Assembly (NCBI RefSeq): GCF_050947875.1
Contig: NC_134577.1
Span: 67,320,639 to 67,384,638, forward strand
Length of the DNA stretch: 64,000 bases
Origin: Dermacentor variabilis
Lineage: Eukaryota > Arthropoda > Arachnida > Ixodida > Ixodidae
Direction: 5' to 3'
Positions 24,276 through 34,565 of the stretch are shown here, piece by piece (within the stretch, counting starts at the first letter, position 1; every line of letters starts with the position of its first letter). A program made the translations under genes and the position numbers. The notes beneath the pieces are model-generated. The model was not told the origin of the DNA, did not search any database, and worked only from the letters and a program-made list of their open reading frames with translations.

Positions 24276-26589
24276 CATCCCTAATCTACGTGACAAAGTG
24301 TATCTCGTAGACACCTATAGATCGGAGGAAATGAACCAGCGAGCCACCTGCGTTTAGCGCAGAGGACCCCCGTCATGAGCACTCTCCTGATATATATTGC
24401 TCTGGCGGGGTGCGCAGCGTATGTCTCCCTCCGTACTCTAGCGTGGGCAAATACAGAGCGGACACGTGATTTGTCTCATCACAGCCACGAGCGTCCCACA
24501 CGGTGCTGTCGACCGTTGCAGTCGGAGAAGGCTGTGACCTAGTAATCGAGACGCCAAGCCGCAGGCTGCATGTTCGCCACGGTAGTCCACGGGTGAAAGA
24601 GAGTTGCGATTAACACGAAAGCCCGTGAGTGTACAGGCGAGCGTTCGTGAAAGTGGTCGAGCTCCTCGAAACCAGTGGCGCGAAGCACGACGTTAACCTT
24701 TGTGTTAATTAAAGGACACTCTCAGTCATTCTGAATCTCAGGGACATAGTTTGTATGCATCTGTGATTGTCAAGCGTGCGTTCAGGCCGAAACATGAGTG
24801 CTACTACAGCACAGGCGGGCTTAACTAATGCAGTCTAGTGCCGCACGATTTCGCGAAGGTATCTAGCCCGTAGGAAACAACAGCGGCGGGCAGAACGTAA
24901 GAATTTGTTTCGTTCGATTCAATTTCTTTCGTCTCATCCACTGCTCATGACCAATAGATACTGGTGACAACGTGTACGAAACGCCATTCGAACCTCTGAC
25001 TAAGCGCAAAAGAGGTATGTTTACAATAAAATTGTTAGATTGCCCGTGCCGCGAAGAGGAAAAGCTAAATATTGCACTTGCGCTCAGGAACATATCAGTG
25101 TGCCTAATGGGAACTCCGGCAAGGCATACGTACACTGCGTTTTGTTTTGGGTGGACCTGTTCTAAAACCATGTCAAATTCGCGCACAAAATCCACGAATT
25201 ATAATTTCCGTGCTTCATGATCACCTGTTCGACATTGTTTGTACACAATAACGTAACTTCAATGCCAATGAAGCTGACGCCCTGCGAGATGCGTTTTCCG
25301 GGAGAGGAACTCTTCAATTTCGCAGCACGTTAGAGATGCAAGCCACATGGCATGCCAGGTTGCCTCAGACAATCAGGACAACGGCTGAGACGTCGAACAC
25401 TTGACAGAAGACTGTAATCGTAAAATGCCAACATTCATTGGTACGCCTGGACGCGTGGCAACCGTACCGAGAGCACGGCGACGCGACAGTGCTTAAATGT
25501 TCGTTCATGGGTTTATTAGTCCAGTTTTGTGATTGTTGGCAAGTGCCCGACGATACTATCATGTAAGAGAAAAGGAGTAGCCGGCGCCACACATAAGCAC
25601 CAACCTCTCCTTAAATGCATATAATAAAAAAAGGTGAAGCAGGGACCCTGCAGACGACATGGGTGTGTATATGCCATTTTCCCTTCGCCCTCGGTAGTGG
25701 ATAACTTTATAGCACGATTTCTATCCTCAACCTCCATTTACAAAATGACAACTTTTAAATTGTGCATTACTCATATTACTGCGACATAATTTTTTATTCG
25801 GTCGATTTACCGCAAAGCTTCTGTAGCAGAGAAGAAAGGGAAACAATTCACCCACGATTACGATACTCCCTAATGCGAGATTCGAGTGCAGCTGCATACG
25901 TGTTTTCGCTTCGCGATATATGGGCTGGCACCGACACTGTGTCTCGTACTGCACGTCTCAAACGGAGCGATGTGTAGTGCAACTGCCTCGCTGACCGGGA
26001 TATCGCGAGAAGCGGCGCGTGGCTGACGCGTGGCCGCTATTGACAGCAGCCGCGGCAGACACACCTCCGCTCATGCAGCACTTTGTTTCCATACAGGCGA
26101 CGCGCTTCTTTGGCGCCATCTGGTAGATGTCGTTGCCGCAAAGCGCGGCACTACGCTTTTCCTCTCATGCTTTCGCCATACCCTCTTCCTCCGCTTTCCT
26201 CCTCACGCTCTCTTCGGGACGACACCGACGCTCGCCGCAGGAACGGGTGCCTAAGAGCTGCGCTCTAAAAAAGAGGGGGGAGGGGTTGCATCAAATAGGA
26301 AGAAAGTGTCAGCCATGTCTAGACGTTAAATAACACAGGGTCGACGTGCATGGTTGTTCAAATTATTCGATGATTATATCTTGCTTATATCTCTCTATTC
26401 ATCCACTTTCTGTGTCTCTATCATGTTTATTGTATAATAATTTCGTGTCTCATTCGTATCCTATTCCGCGTGCAGTTATGTCGACCTCGTCTTCTTCATT
26501 CTTTTTACTTACATCATTTGGCCGTGTCGCCCAAACGGGAGGGGCAAGGCAGCACGTAAAAAATACGCGTACAAAAGGCAGAATTGCAA
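24276..26589. other. No gene seen
   Basis: 2.3 kb without a supported gene. The GC-richer part at 26030-26270 was checked as a possible upstream receptor exon. It lacks amino-terminal-domain motifs and no frame gives a sensible exon. Confidence 0.45.
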
Positions 26590-27545
26590 AATATAAAACT
26601 TAGAAAAGGAAACAAAATAGTACAAAACAGCAATGTTACTTAGGAAATAATAATATGAGTTTGAATTGATTCAGGGTAGTTCAGATGATGGAAAGGGATG
26701 AGATTCCATTCTTATATAGTTCTAGGGAAGAAAGAAAATTTAAAGAGGTTTGTCCTGGCAATATAAGGGGAGAGAGCGACGGGGTGGGAATGACGGGCTT
26801 TCCTGGATGCAGAAAGAGTTATGTATGGACTTGGATCTAAAGGAAATTTACGGTTTATGAAGGAGTAAAGGAACTTCAGGCGTATTATTTTTCGCCTCGT
26901 TTGAAGGGTGTGAAAACCATTTTCCGCAATAATTCAGTTATAGACTCTTTTCGGCCGCATTTGGAAAAAATGAGACGTATGGCTATTCTCTGTAACTTTT
27001 CAAGGGCGTTAATGTTGATTTTCGTAAACGGGTCCAAAATAACGCAGGAATATTCCAATTTGCGTCGAATAAAAGTGGTATAGGTTAATGATTTTACTTC
27101 ATGGGATGCATGTTTAAGCTTTTGGCGAAATAGACATGGCTTTCTAAAAGCAGGAGAGGTGGTAGTAGCAATGTGGCTATCCCAATTTAGGTTGTTAGTA
27201 ATTGTAATTCCAAGATACTTGTACCAGCTTACTTCGATCTAGGGGTCTTGGCCAATAGAATAAGAAAACTTCAGGGGTAGTTTTTTGTTTGTTATACGTA
27301 GAAACACAGATTTATCAGAGTGAAGTTTGATTCCCAACTTTTTGCTCCACTCAAGAATTGAGTTTAAGTCTAAATGAAGAGATAGTTGATCATTAACTGT
27401 ATTAATATCGTTATAGATGATACACTCATCTGCGAACAGACGAATATTGAAAGGGGCCTCTATAACATCAGCTATGTCGTTACAATAAATAAGATATAGC
27501 AGTGGGCCAAGAACGCTGTCTTGAGGCACGCCAGAAGTTACTCCT
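26590..27545 (-). pseudogene. Non-LTR retrotransposon, 3' half of reverse transcriptase
   Basis: On the minus strand the reading starts with VPQDSVLGPLLYLIYCNDI and continues to IRLFADECIIYND. These are reverse-transcriptase blocks with the catalytic FADD box changed to FADE. After a stop at about 27239 the frame continues with SWYKYLGITITNNLNWDSHI, the usual post-catalytic motif. Further fragments resemble the C-terminal region of Jockey/CR1-type elements (RMAIRLIF, EWNLIPF), ending near 26590. The endonuclease and the N-terminal RT blocks are absent. Stops and the FADE change make it inactive. It is not the same family as the RNase H LINE. Confidence 0.85.
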
Positions 27546-28116
27546 CAGGCATGCGTCGGCACTCGCTTGACCTTGCCTCTTTTTTTTTTTTTATACCAAG
27601 AGACCAGGTTGGCCGATCCCGGAGATACTGCTTGTTATGGTACAAATTGATTAATTTTCGACGGTACAGACACTAATTATACCCGCACCGTTAATTTTAC
27701 CTACTGTGTGCCTAATTATCGCTTCTTGTGGGTACTGGCGAAGCCGTCTTCCAGGCACTGTTGCTTCGCGTGAGTCCTGCTTAGTCCAAGTGAACTTGTT
27801 CAATGTCCTAAACGCATATCGTACGCCAGCTTTGCCTCATGATGCCTATATTAACGGCGGTGCACCCTTTACAGGGGCATAGTGCAATAAGGTTGATTTT
27901 CGACGATATTAGAGCTGCTTGCGTCCGTAATCTTAATTGTACCTGCACTACGACTAATTCTGGCTTTTTAAGTCGAAAGCCTTAGATATCTGTATGAAAG
28001 TCACGTTGTGACGTACAGAAAATATCCCGTGACCCAAGGAAGGCCAGAAGCGAACCAAAGCCTGTCCAGCCATGTATAAGAGATGGTGAACGATTATCAA
28101 ATTAATGATTGATCAG
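27546..28116. other. No gene seen
   Basis: AT-rich DNA without coding signal. A T run lies at 27581-27592. Two halves (around 27640-27720 and 27885-27960) share words such as GATTTTCGACG/AATTTTCGACG and may be diverged copies of one repeat. Confidence 0.4.
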
Positions 28117-28263
28117 TGATTTGACTAAGTCGGATTAAGGTGGAATATAATGGATTAGAGTATAACAAGGTGAATTAGGGTGAATTATGGGGGATTAAGG
28201 TGGATCAATGTGAATTAGCGGCAATTACGGTGGATTAAGGAGTATTATTGGGGATTAAGGTGG
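28117..28263. repeat. Degenerate short tandem repeat (GGATTAAGGTG-like)
   Basis: Variants of GGATTAAGGTGGA and GTGAATTAGGG recur about every 11-13 bases for some 145 bases (for example near 28133, 28191, 28233 and 28253). The units are too diverged for a clean consensus. It lies directly next to the (GTGA)n microsatellite. Confidence 0.6.
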
Positions 28264-28271
28264 ACGAAGCG

Positions 28272-28424
28272 GAGTGAGTGAGTGAGGGAGTGAGTGAGTG
28301 AGTGAGTGAGTGAGTGAGTGAGTGAGTGAGTGAGTGAGTGAGTGAGTGAGTGAGTGAGTGAGTGAGTGAGTGAGTGAGTGAGTGAGTGAGTGAGTGAGTG
28401 AGTGAGTGAGTGAGTGAGTGAGTG
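28272..28424. repeat. (GTGA)n microsatellite, about 150 bp
   Basis: About 38 GTGA units with one early interruption (GTGAGGGA). On the minus strand it is a (TCAC)n run attached to the 3' end of a LINE tail (28425-28685). The related LINE tail at 43.5 kb has only about four such units. Confidence 0.95.
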
Positions 28425-28685
28425 AAACAACTTTATTTGGTCCACTATAGACGTAAGCAAACTCAACGTCACCTAGCTATGCCCACTCGGGGACCATCAG
28501 GTGAAACCTGACGGCCCTCTCGCGAGCGCTCTGGACTGCCAGGATTTGAGGTGGGCGAAGGTGAAAAATAGTAGGCTTTGCAGGGCTTTCGCCTTCGCGT
28601 CAATTAGGCGATAGCTAAGGACACCTGGGAAAAGTTCTGTCTTTTTGAGATATGCGTTCCCATACGCCTTGCGACCCACTGCAAC
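28425..28685 (-). mobile_element. 5'-truncated LINE 3' end with (TCAC)n tail
   Basis: Read on the minus strand, GATGGTCCCCGAGTGGGC, then GACGTTGAGTTTGCTTACG, then AGTGGACCAAATAAAGTTG, then the TCAC run. This is almost word for word the 3' end at 43490-43580. The preceding bases correspond to the last codons of the protein seen there (CTGGCAGTCCAGAG, CTCGCGAGAGGGCCGTCA), without an intact frame. Confidence 0.85.
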
Positions 28686-28985
28686 TCTGAAGACACGAAA
28701 GGAACGTTTTCATTCTTTTTTTCCTTCTGGAAATGGTTACAAGCTACCCAGATCCGAGATACGCCAAACCCGCGCGAAGTCAACTAAGGAGACCTCGCCT
28801 TCAAATTAATGTAGCCCTCTCTGATACAGGTATTTAATCAATCGATTGGCGTATTTTTGTTGTGCGCTCTTCAACGGGTATAGTAATCCAGGACATTAGG
28901 CTTGAGCTTGGCCTCCCTAAGCATGATGTGTCTTATGTTCCCAATACGAGGACACAGCTAGAGGAGGTAAAACACGGCGTGCTGT
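28686..28985. other. No gene seen
   Basis: Spacer of 300 bases without a recognisable feature. Confidence 0.5.
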
Positions 28986-29150
28986 CTTTACATGCTACAA
29001 CAACGATCTCGTTAGGACACCTATGGTTCCTTGCCTTGCACTTAAATCTAAGTAAACGAGTGTTTTTTCATTTTAACCCTATCGTAATGCGGCTACTGCT
29101 GTCGGGATAGAGCCTGCCACTAGTGCCGTTTGGGATCGAACTCGTGCTGC
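28986..29150 (-). repeat. Partial SINE (Ruka-like), reverse orientation
   Basis: CACTTAAATCTAAGTAAACGAGTGTTTTTTC is the reverse complement of the GTGTACTTAGATTTAGGTGC block in the good copies. GGGATCGAACTCGTG near 29131 corresponds to a decayed B box. The 3' end block is barely recognisable. Confidence 0.6.
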
Positions 29151-30044
29151 AATGGCAATATGCACGATGTGCACAGTGCGACAGCAGATAAAGGACGGAA
29201 GGGCGCGACTGAGACAACTGCGATACACAAAAGCAAAATGCAATGTTCAGCTGTGGGTCGCACACGCTAACCACTATGTTATAACACTGCGCGATTTGTG
29301 CGTGGTTTCGTGCGCCATGCCCACGCTGGAGGCGGCCTTACCTGCACGTGCATATCGGAGGCACGCGGTTGACAAGATTGCAGTGGAACTGATAACACTG
29401 TGTGCGGCGAAATAACATAGTTGTTTTTTGGTTTTTTGAAAGGATGACAGTATCTGCTGCGAGAGCCCGTTGCCGTTGCAGTGATTGAGTACAGAGCTGT
29501 AAAAATCGTTGAAATTGTTTTTTTTTTTTTCTTCCTCTCATCGCTCGGTTCGTGGTCCGTAGCTCCTTCCTAATTTTACGATCCTTCGAATTTCCGTCCC
29601 ATATAGGTTAGTACTAATGGAATACGTTTGGGATTTGCGGAAATCGAGAGACAGAGATATAGTATCTTACACAATTATGGGCGACCGGGTTTTCTTTTTT
29701 TTTTCACGTTACTGCTCGTGTCACAGGGTTATGAATCCACCGAAATGCCTTAACGACGGCTTTCATTCCTCGCTGCTTCGTGCACTGTGTGATGTACTGT
29801 TAAAAGGAACACTCTAATGTGCGGGCCCTCACTTTGCTAGCACTACAGCTGCAAGTTCCCCGTAAAGCTATATCAATGCGGTGGACAGGTGTGAATAAAG
29901 GTGCCAGCGCTATCAACTACAAGCCATCCGCTGCAAATACGCACCATTGTACACTGGCCAGAGGGAGAAAATTCGCACGTGGTCTACACTCACATGTTCC
30001 TATAACGGCTGACCACACTGTACTTTGCGAAATGAATAAGCATA
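29151..30044. other. No exon found upstream of the receptor exon A
   Basis: About 0.9 kb without a supported exon. The last 30 bases (GCGAAATGAATAAGCATAGATTG) could be the end of a LINE tail from which the (GATT)n run has grown; this is inference. Confidence 0.4.

Positions 30045-30124
<80 letters not shown>
30045..30124. repeat. (GATT)n microsatellite against a splice acceptor
   Basis: About 20 uninterrupted GATT units end 8 bases before the AG of the acceptor of exon A (AG at 30131-30132). The usual pyrimidine tract is replaced by this repeat plus CCGCAC. Each unit contains TTGAT, which fits the loose branch-point pattern YTNAY. Confidence 0.95.
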
Positions 30125-30132
30125 CCGCACAG

Positions 30133-30586
30133 GAGGCGAGCGAACTCTACCTCAGCCTGGACCCGGGCCTGTCCGAACTCACCGAGGCCCTGTACGCGCT
30201 CCTGTCGCACAACCGGTGGTACCACTTCGTGCTGGTCACCGACGAGTCCCCCGAGGCATCCACCGTGGCGCGCAGGCTGGCCACCCTGTGCCAGGGCGCC
30301 CCCTGGCGGCCGCTGCTTCACGTCACACTCCCCGCGGCGGCTTCCGGTTCCGGCGGCGGCGAGGGCGGCGGCGACGGCGACGACGACCGGCGGCGGCCGG
30401 CGCCCATGCTCAGCCAGCTGGCACGCGTGAGCTCCAGTCCCGCCCGCGTCCTGCTGCTGTTCGCCGAACCCCACCTGGCCCGTGACGTGCTGGACGCGGC
30501 GCGCACGTTGAACCTGCTTGCCGGCGACCACCTGTGGCTGTTTGTCGAGAGGGCCGATCCACACCCCAGAGGAGAGAGCCCGTGCC
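30133..30586 (+). CDS. Nmdar2: NMDA-type glutamate receptor, exon A (amino-terminal domain, second half)
   Basis: This is an internal exon of 151 codons plus one base, entering in phase 0 after ...CCGCACAG and leaving in phase 1 before GTGAGT (donor 30587-30592). It encodes part of the extracellular amino-terminal (LIVBP-like) domain. The start (SLDPGLSELTEALYALLSHN, then RWYHFVLVT) matches the NMDA-subunit pattern in which a helix precedes WxxFxLVT. Later blocks, ARVLLLFAEP and DHLWLFVERAD, are the following strands. Residues about 72-88 are a Gly/Asp/Arg-rich insertion that I do not know from other subunits. The exon is far more GC-rich than its introns. The first half of the domain and the signal peptide must be encoded upstream and were not found in this window. 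An antisense open frame of 215 codons over the same bases is a by-product of the GC-rich third positions. Confidence 0.9.
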
Positions 30587-30621
30587 GTGAGTGCTTTCTT
30601 GCGTTCATTTTGTGTCTCCTG

Positions 30622-30623
<2 letters not shown>

Positions 30624-30684
<61 letters not shown>
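30624..30684. repeat. (TA)n microsatellite in intron A-B
   Basis: About 30 TA units starting 38 bases after the donor of exon A. The poly Tyr-Ile frames across it are artefacts. Confidence 0.95.
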
Positions 30685-30687
<3 letters not shown>

Positions 30688-31126
30688 GTAACGAAAGAGG
30701 GCGCATTCACGCACAGTCATGCAGCAGGTGCAAGCAATCATTAAAAACGCATAAAGCTTTTAAGAGAAAAGGCCACAGGTTCTGACGCCACACTTCAGGA
30801 CAGCAATGGGTTAAGAATTAAAATTCTGAGGTTTTTACTTGCCAAAATCCACAATCTGATTATTATAAAAGCGCTTCTGCAAGGTGTACGTTACCTACGG
30901 GTCTCACGGCGTGAATCCCTTAGTATTCCATTAGCATAAGCTGAGTGGCCTCCGGATTTTAGCTGCAGCATACACACGCCTTCACAGCAGCAGCGTTCGT
31001 GGCGACACCTTGTGGCAGTTTCTTCAGCCACGCAGCGCTATAGTAGTTCTTTATTCTACGGCGCCATTGCGAAAAATGTCTTTGTAGATGGGGCTTGAGT
31101 GTGTGCGCACCTGTTTTTTATGCAAA
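30685..31126. other. No feature in start of intron A-B
   Basis: Intronic sequence without a recognisable element. A diverged SINE 3' end may lie near 30820-30860 (TTTTTACTTGCCAAAATCCAC, reversed), too short to call. Confidence 0.4.
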
Positions 31127-31325
31127 AAAAATTGTGGTGTTTTACGCGCCAAAACCACTTTCTGATTATGAGGCGCGCCATAGTGGGGGACTCCGGAAAT
31201 TTCGACCACCTTTCTTTAACGCGGTTCTTTAACGCGCACCTAAATCTAAGTACACGGGTGTTTTCGCATTTCGCCCCCATCGAAATGCGTCCGCCGTGAC
31301 CGGGATTCGATCCCGCGACCTCGTG
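31127..31325 (-). repeat. SINE (Ruka-like), reverse orientation, 5'-truncated
   Basis: Starting with TGTGGTGTTTTACGCGCCAA, the reversed SINE end, it runs through GACTCCGGAAATTTCGACCACC, CACCTAAATCTAAGTACACG and ATTCGATCCCGCGACCTCG (a good reversed B box). It then stops before the A-box part, as expected when reverse transcription ends early. It is well preserved; an extra repeated word (TTCTTTAACG) lies near 31212-31232. Confidence 0.85.
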
Positions 31326-32512
31326 GTTTGTCATGTATGTATGTGCTTTAGCCCGGTTTTCGTGAAATGGAAATTATCACTACACATTTATTGTGATTCT
31401 GCTGCCTGGTTATTCGCGACAGCAGCAATGTTTAGGCTATTTTAAACATCAGTCGTTTATGCGTTCTGGTCCCACTGAACATCGCAAGAAGGCGCTACCG
31501 CTGCGGCCGACGACGTCTACGTATCCAGTTTTGCGGTCTTTTTGAAACGATATCTAATAGCAGTTTAAAAAAAAAAAACAGGGCCCACGAAGACGATGCA
31601 GGTCGGATTTGCACTGGCTTTTGTCTATACTAGAATACGCGAGCTAAGTCTGCGGATCCCAATGCATGCTTTCGAAAGTTCAATAGAGTTCAGACTCAGT
31701 GGACTGAGACCTGTTTATTAGAGTAGATGCATCAGAGATGGAGTGAAACATAGCAATCGCCGTACTTCGGGCACCCACGCTTGGCACCTGGTATGTATAC
31801 GTTATTCTGTAGAAAAATCGCCAGCTCTATTTATTGCTTATACTGAGCAATGGCCTTTTGAAATTCAATTATCCCTTATGTCTTTAGGCCATATAATTAT
31901 TTTCTCGTTTTTTTTTATTAAAGATGTTCCATCACTACTCTTTCTTTTCTCTTTAGACTTTCCTCACTTCTGCGTGTGCGCAACTGTTCGTCTTCCTTTA
32001 CTCGCAGTCTTTCCCATGACGTTCCTCTAAAGATACGCTGTAGTATTTCTTTTGCATCATCAACATTTTCTAAGAACTCCCTTCGGTCAAGCAAGAAATG
32101 TCGCAGCGCTTGACCCAAATGGATCCTCCGCATCGGGGAACGCAGGCTCGTTCATCTGTGTCATTCTCAGCCTTGTCGTAGTTGCTCCACTGGCGCCTAT
32201 TTGTTAAACGTGTTCCCTTTCTCTGACTTGTGCGCGTCTTGTTGAGCACCCTTAACAACTTGCGCACGTGTAATTAGCGGCTCATGACTTCCAGCCGTGG
32301 CGTTCGCGTTACGCCAGCTCCCGCTTCGGCTGCGCCACTGAATTAGAGGGCTCGATCATTCTGCTGACACCATCTCGCCGATTTTGCTGCTTCCCTCCGA
32401 CTTCCCGGAACGTCGCGCGCAAAACGCCGGGCCCGTAACAGACGGCGACAAGCCAGCGCCCTCTGCAGCCAAGTGCGGAATTTGCTTCCTTTCGCTTTTC
32501 TTGTCAGATCCG
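31326..32512. other. No gene seen in intron A-B
   Basis: 1.2 kb without a supported element. Two open frames on opposite strands near 31743-32133 show no domain. Confidence 0.5.
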
Positions 32513-32562
32513 TGATTGATTGATTGATTGAACGATTGACTGATTGATGACCCGTGATTGAT
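32513..32562. repeat. Imperfect (GATT)n tract
   Basis: Several GATT units with interruptions (GAACGATTGACTGATT). The motif is the same as that of the microsatellite before exon A, so both may come from tails of one retroelement family. Confidence 0.8.
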
Positions 32563-32764
32563 TGTGTCCAGCCATAACGGCTAGGTGGCTGTGGGGTGTG
32601 CGCTGATAGCGTTGTAGATCCTGGGAGACTCGGGATGAGTTTTACCAGTGCGAAATCATATGGTGCGCAGTGTAAGGCAATGCAAATACAGTTAATTACA
32701 AAAAAAAGAAAACAAAAAACAAATTACGAAGTTTAACGTGAAAAACTACACACCGGCTCTGAGA

Positions 32765-32965
32765 AACAGCGCATAAATCTCGACCATCTGGGCTTATTCA
32801 ACGTGCACCTATGCGCACGAGCATTCTCCTTTTCTTTTCTTTTTCTCGTTTCTTTTTCTCCTTTCTTTTTGTTCCTTTTCTTCTGCGGCAGCTACGACCT
32901 GGAGTTGGACCCGCGACCTCCTGCTTTGCAGCAGAGCCCCGTAGCCAGAACTGCGGATAATTAAC
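32765..32965 (-). repeat. Diverged SINE (Ruka-like), reverse orientation
   Basis: AACGTGCACCTATGCGCACGAGCATT answers the reversed GTGCTTAGATTTAGGTGCACGTT block. GGACCCGCGACCTCCTGCTTTGCAGCAGAGC answers the reversed B box and head. A CTTTT-rich insertion of about 60 bases separates the two parts. Confidence 0.55.
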
Positions 32966-33112
32966 CCCCTTTGTGACAAGTACAATTTCCGCTGGTAAAC
33001 ATGTTTTGCTAACCTAGGAACCAACTAAAGGCCGTCTATCGGGTCCGACAGTACACCTGTGCTGCCGTGCGAGAGCTTGACTACAACGAGAGGAAAGCCT
33101 GCCATGTTGGCA

Positions 33113-33410
33113 ATTGGCATAGCATGACAAGAGTATATGACGCGCACAAATGATCGGTCATGATATGAATATGATTATCATGGCATGGGTGTCATGTAGG
33201 TGATGAAACAGCCGCCTACGTCTTGGTACTCTCATGGTCATTTCGCTAAATTGGTATGTACCAATATTGGCATAGCATGACAAGAGTATACGACGCGCAC
33301 AAATGATCGGTCATGATATGAATATGATTATCATGACATGGGTATCATGTAGGTCATGAAAGAGCCGCCTACGTCTTGGTATTCTGATGGTCGTTTCGTT
33401 AACGTGGTCT
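33113..33410. repeat. Tandem duplication, period 153 bp
   Basis: Unit 1 (33113-33265) and unit 2 (33266 to about 33410) both start ATTGGCATAGCATGACAAGA and share TGATCGGTCATGATATGAAT and GAGCCGCCTACGTCTTGGTA-type segments, with a handful of substitutions. The units are rich in short CATG and ATCATGA palindromic words. No coding sequence. They could be two monomers of a dispersed satellite. Confidence 0.9.
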
Positions 33411-33701
33411 AGGCTCCCCGCACACTCCTTCGCATGACATTGATTCCCACAATAGCGTTTGTATTCCACCCTGGCCAACGAGGCTGCAAACCAGTTGACC
33501 CACAAGTTCGTGTTCAAGCTGAGCCCTAGCTACACATGAATCAGTCACCGTGGCTGGTCAGCACGAAGAATCAAAACGATGGAATGAAAAACTCGGGCAA
33601 AGACGGAATTTACTGAAAGCTTATAATTTAGCTTCGCTACACGTGATACATAAAAAACTTAGCAGAAACCATCAACGATGGTTGTCAAAGTAAGCAAAGA
33701 G
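33411..33701. other. No feature seen
   Basis: Intronic spacer between the tandem duplication and the tetranucleotide array. Confidence 0.5.
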
Positions 33702-33877
33702 CCCGACCGACCGACCGACCGACCGACCGACCGACCGGCCGACCGACCGACCGACCGACCGACCGACCGACCGACCGACCGGCCGGCCGGCCGACCGACC
33801 GACCGACCGACCGACCGACCGACCGACCGACCGGACGGACGGACGGACGGACGGACGGACGGACGGACGGACGGACG
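33702..33877. repeat. Compound tetranucleotide array (GACC)n-(GGCC)n-(GGAC)n
   Basis: About 33 GACC-type units with scattered GGCC variants (near 33736 and 33780-33792) change at about 33832 into about 11 GGAC units. The array is open in several frames on both strands and gives artefactual Arg-Pro-Thr-Asp and Gly-Arg-Ser-Val repeats. Confidence 0.95.
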
Positions 33878-34417
33878 ACGAACAAGCCAAAGATTGAATG
33901 AAAAATCAAACGAACCAGTGAGCCAATGAGTGAACCAACGTTTTCCTGGCTGAGTCGGACCACCAATCAGCCACGCAAACGTCTAAAAGAGCAAAAAAAA
34001 AGCTTTTGGCGAAAAAAAAACGGGTATCTGAAGCGGTTAGACAGAGGCGACCGCGTTATAACTCGCACGAAAGGTTCCGCCGCAAAATAATGAGGCGGAG
34101 CGATCGCTGCTGGGAAAGCGTTAGGGTATAGAGGCGCAAGGGTGGTGATTTCGAAACTAAAAAGAGCATCAAAGCAACAAAAGGAGCAGCCGTGACATCA
34201 ATGCAGCCTGCGGATGTGGTCGCGCGTGCTTTTGGGCGCAATAGGAAGGAAGAGACAAGGGGGCAAGTGGCTGTCGCCGGGGGCATCTTTTGTGACCGCG
34301 ACGTTTAGAATCACAGCCGCCCGCGGCAAAAGTTGGGCGTTCCCACGCGGGTGGGAAGGACATCGATCGTCAGCCGACGAGGACGGGCTGCACGTTAGAT
34401 GTTGCGAGATTCATTCA
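33878..34417. other. No gene seen in intron A-B
   Basis: No recognisable coding or repeat element. Confidence 0.5.

Positions 34418-34565
<148 letters not shown>

Noticed and set aside
26030..26270. Possible upstream receptor exon
   Set aside because: GC-rich and open, but the translation has no amino-terminal-domain motif and no convincing acceptor/donor pair.
28272..28424. CRISPR-like or direct-repeat array
   Set aside because: Simple tetranucleotide repeat without spacers, in a eukaryotic genome.
29917..30564. 215-codon antisense open frame over exon A
   Set aside because: It is the mirror of the GC-rich third positions of exon A and the (GATT)n repeat; no domain, and the sense strand encodes a clear receptor segment.
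33672..33966. Arg-Pro-Thr-Asp and Gly-Arg-Ser-Val repeat proteins
   Set aside because: Products of the tetranucleotide array, open on both strands.
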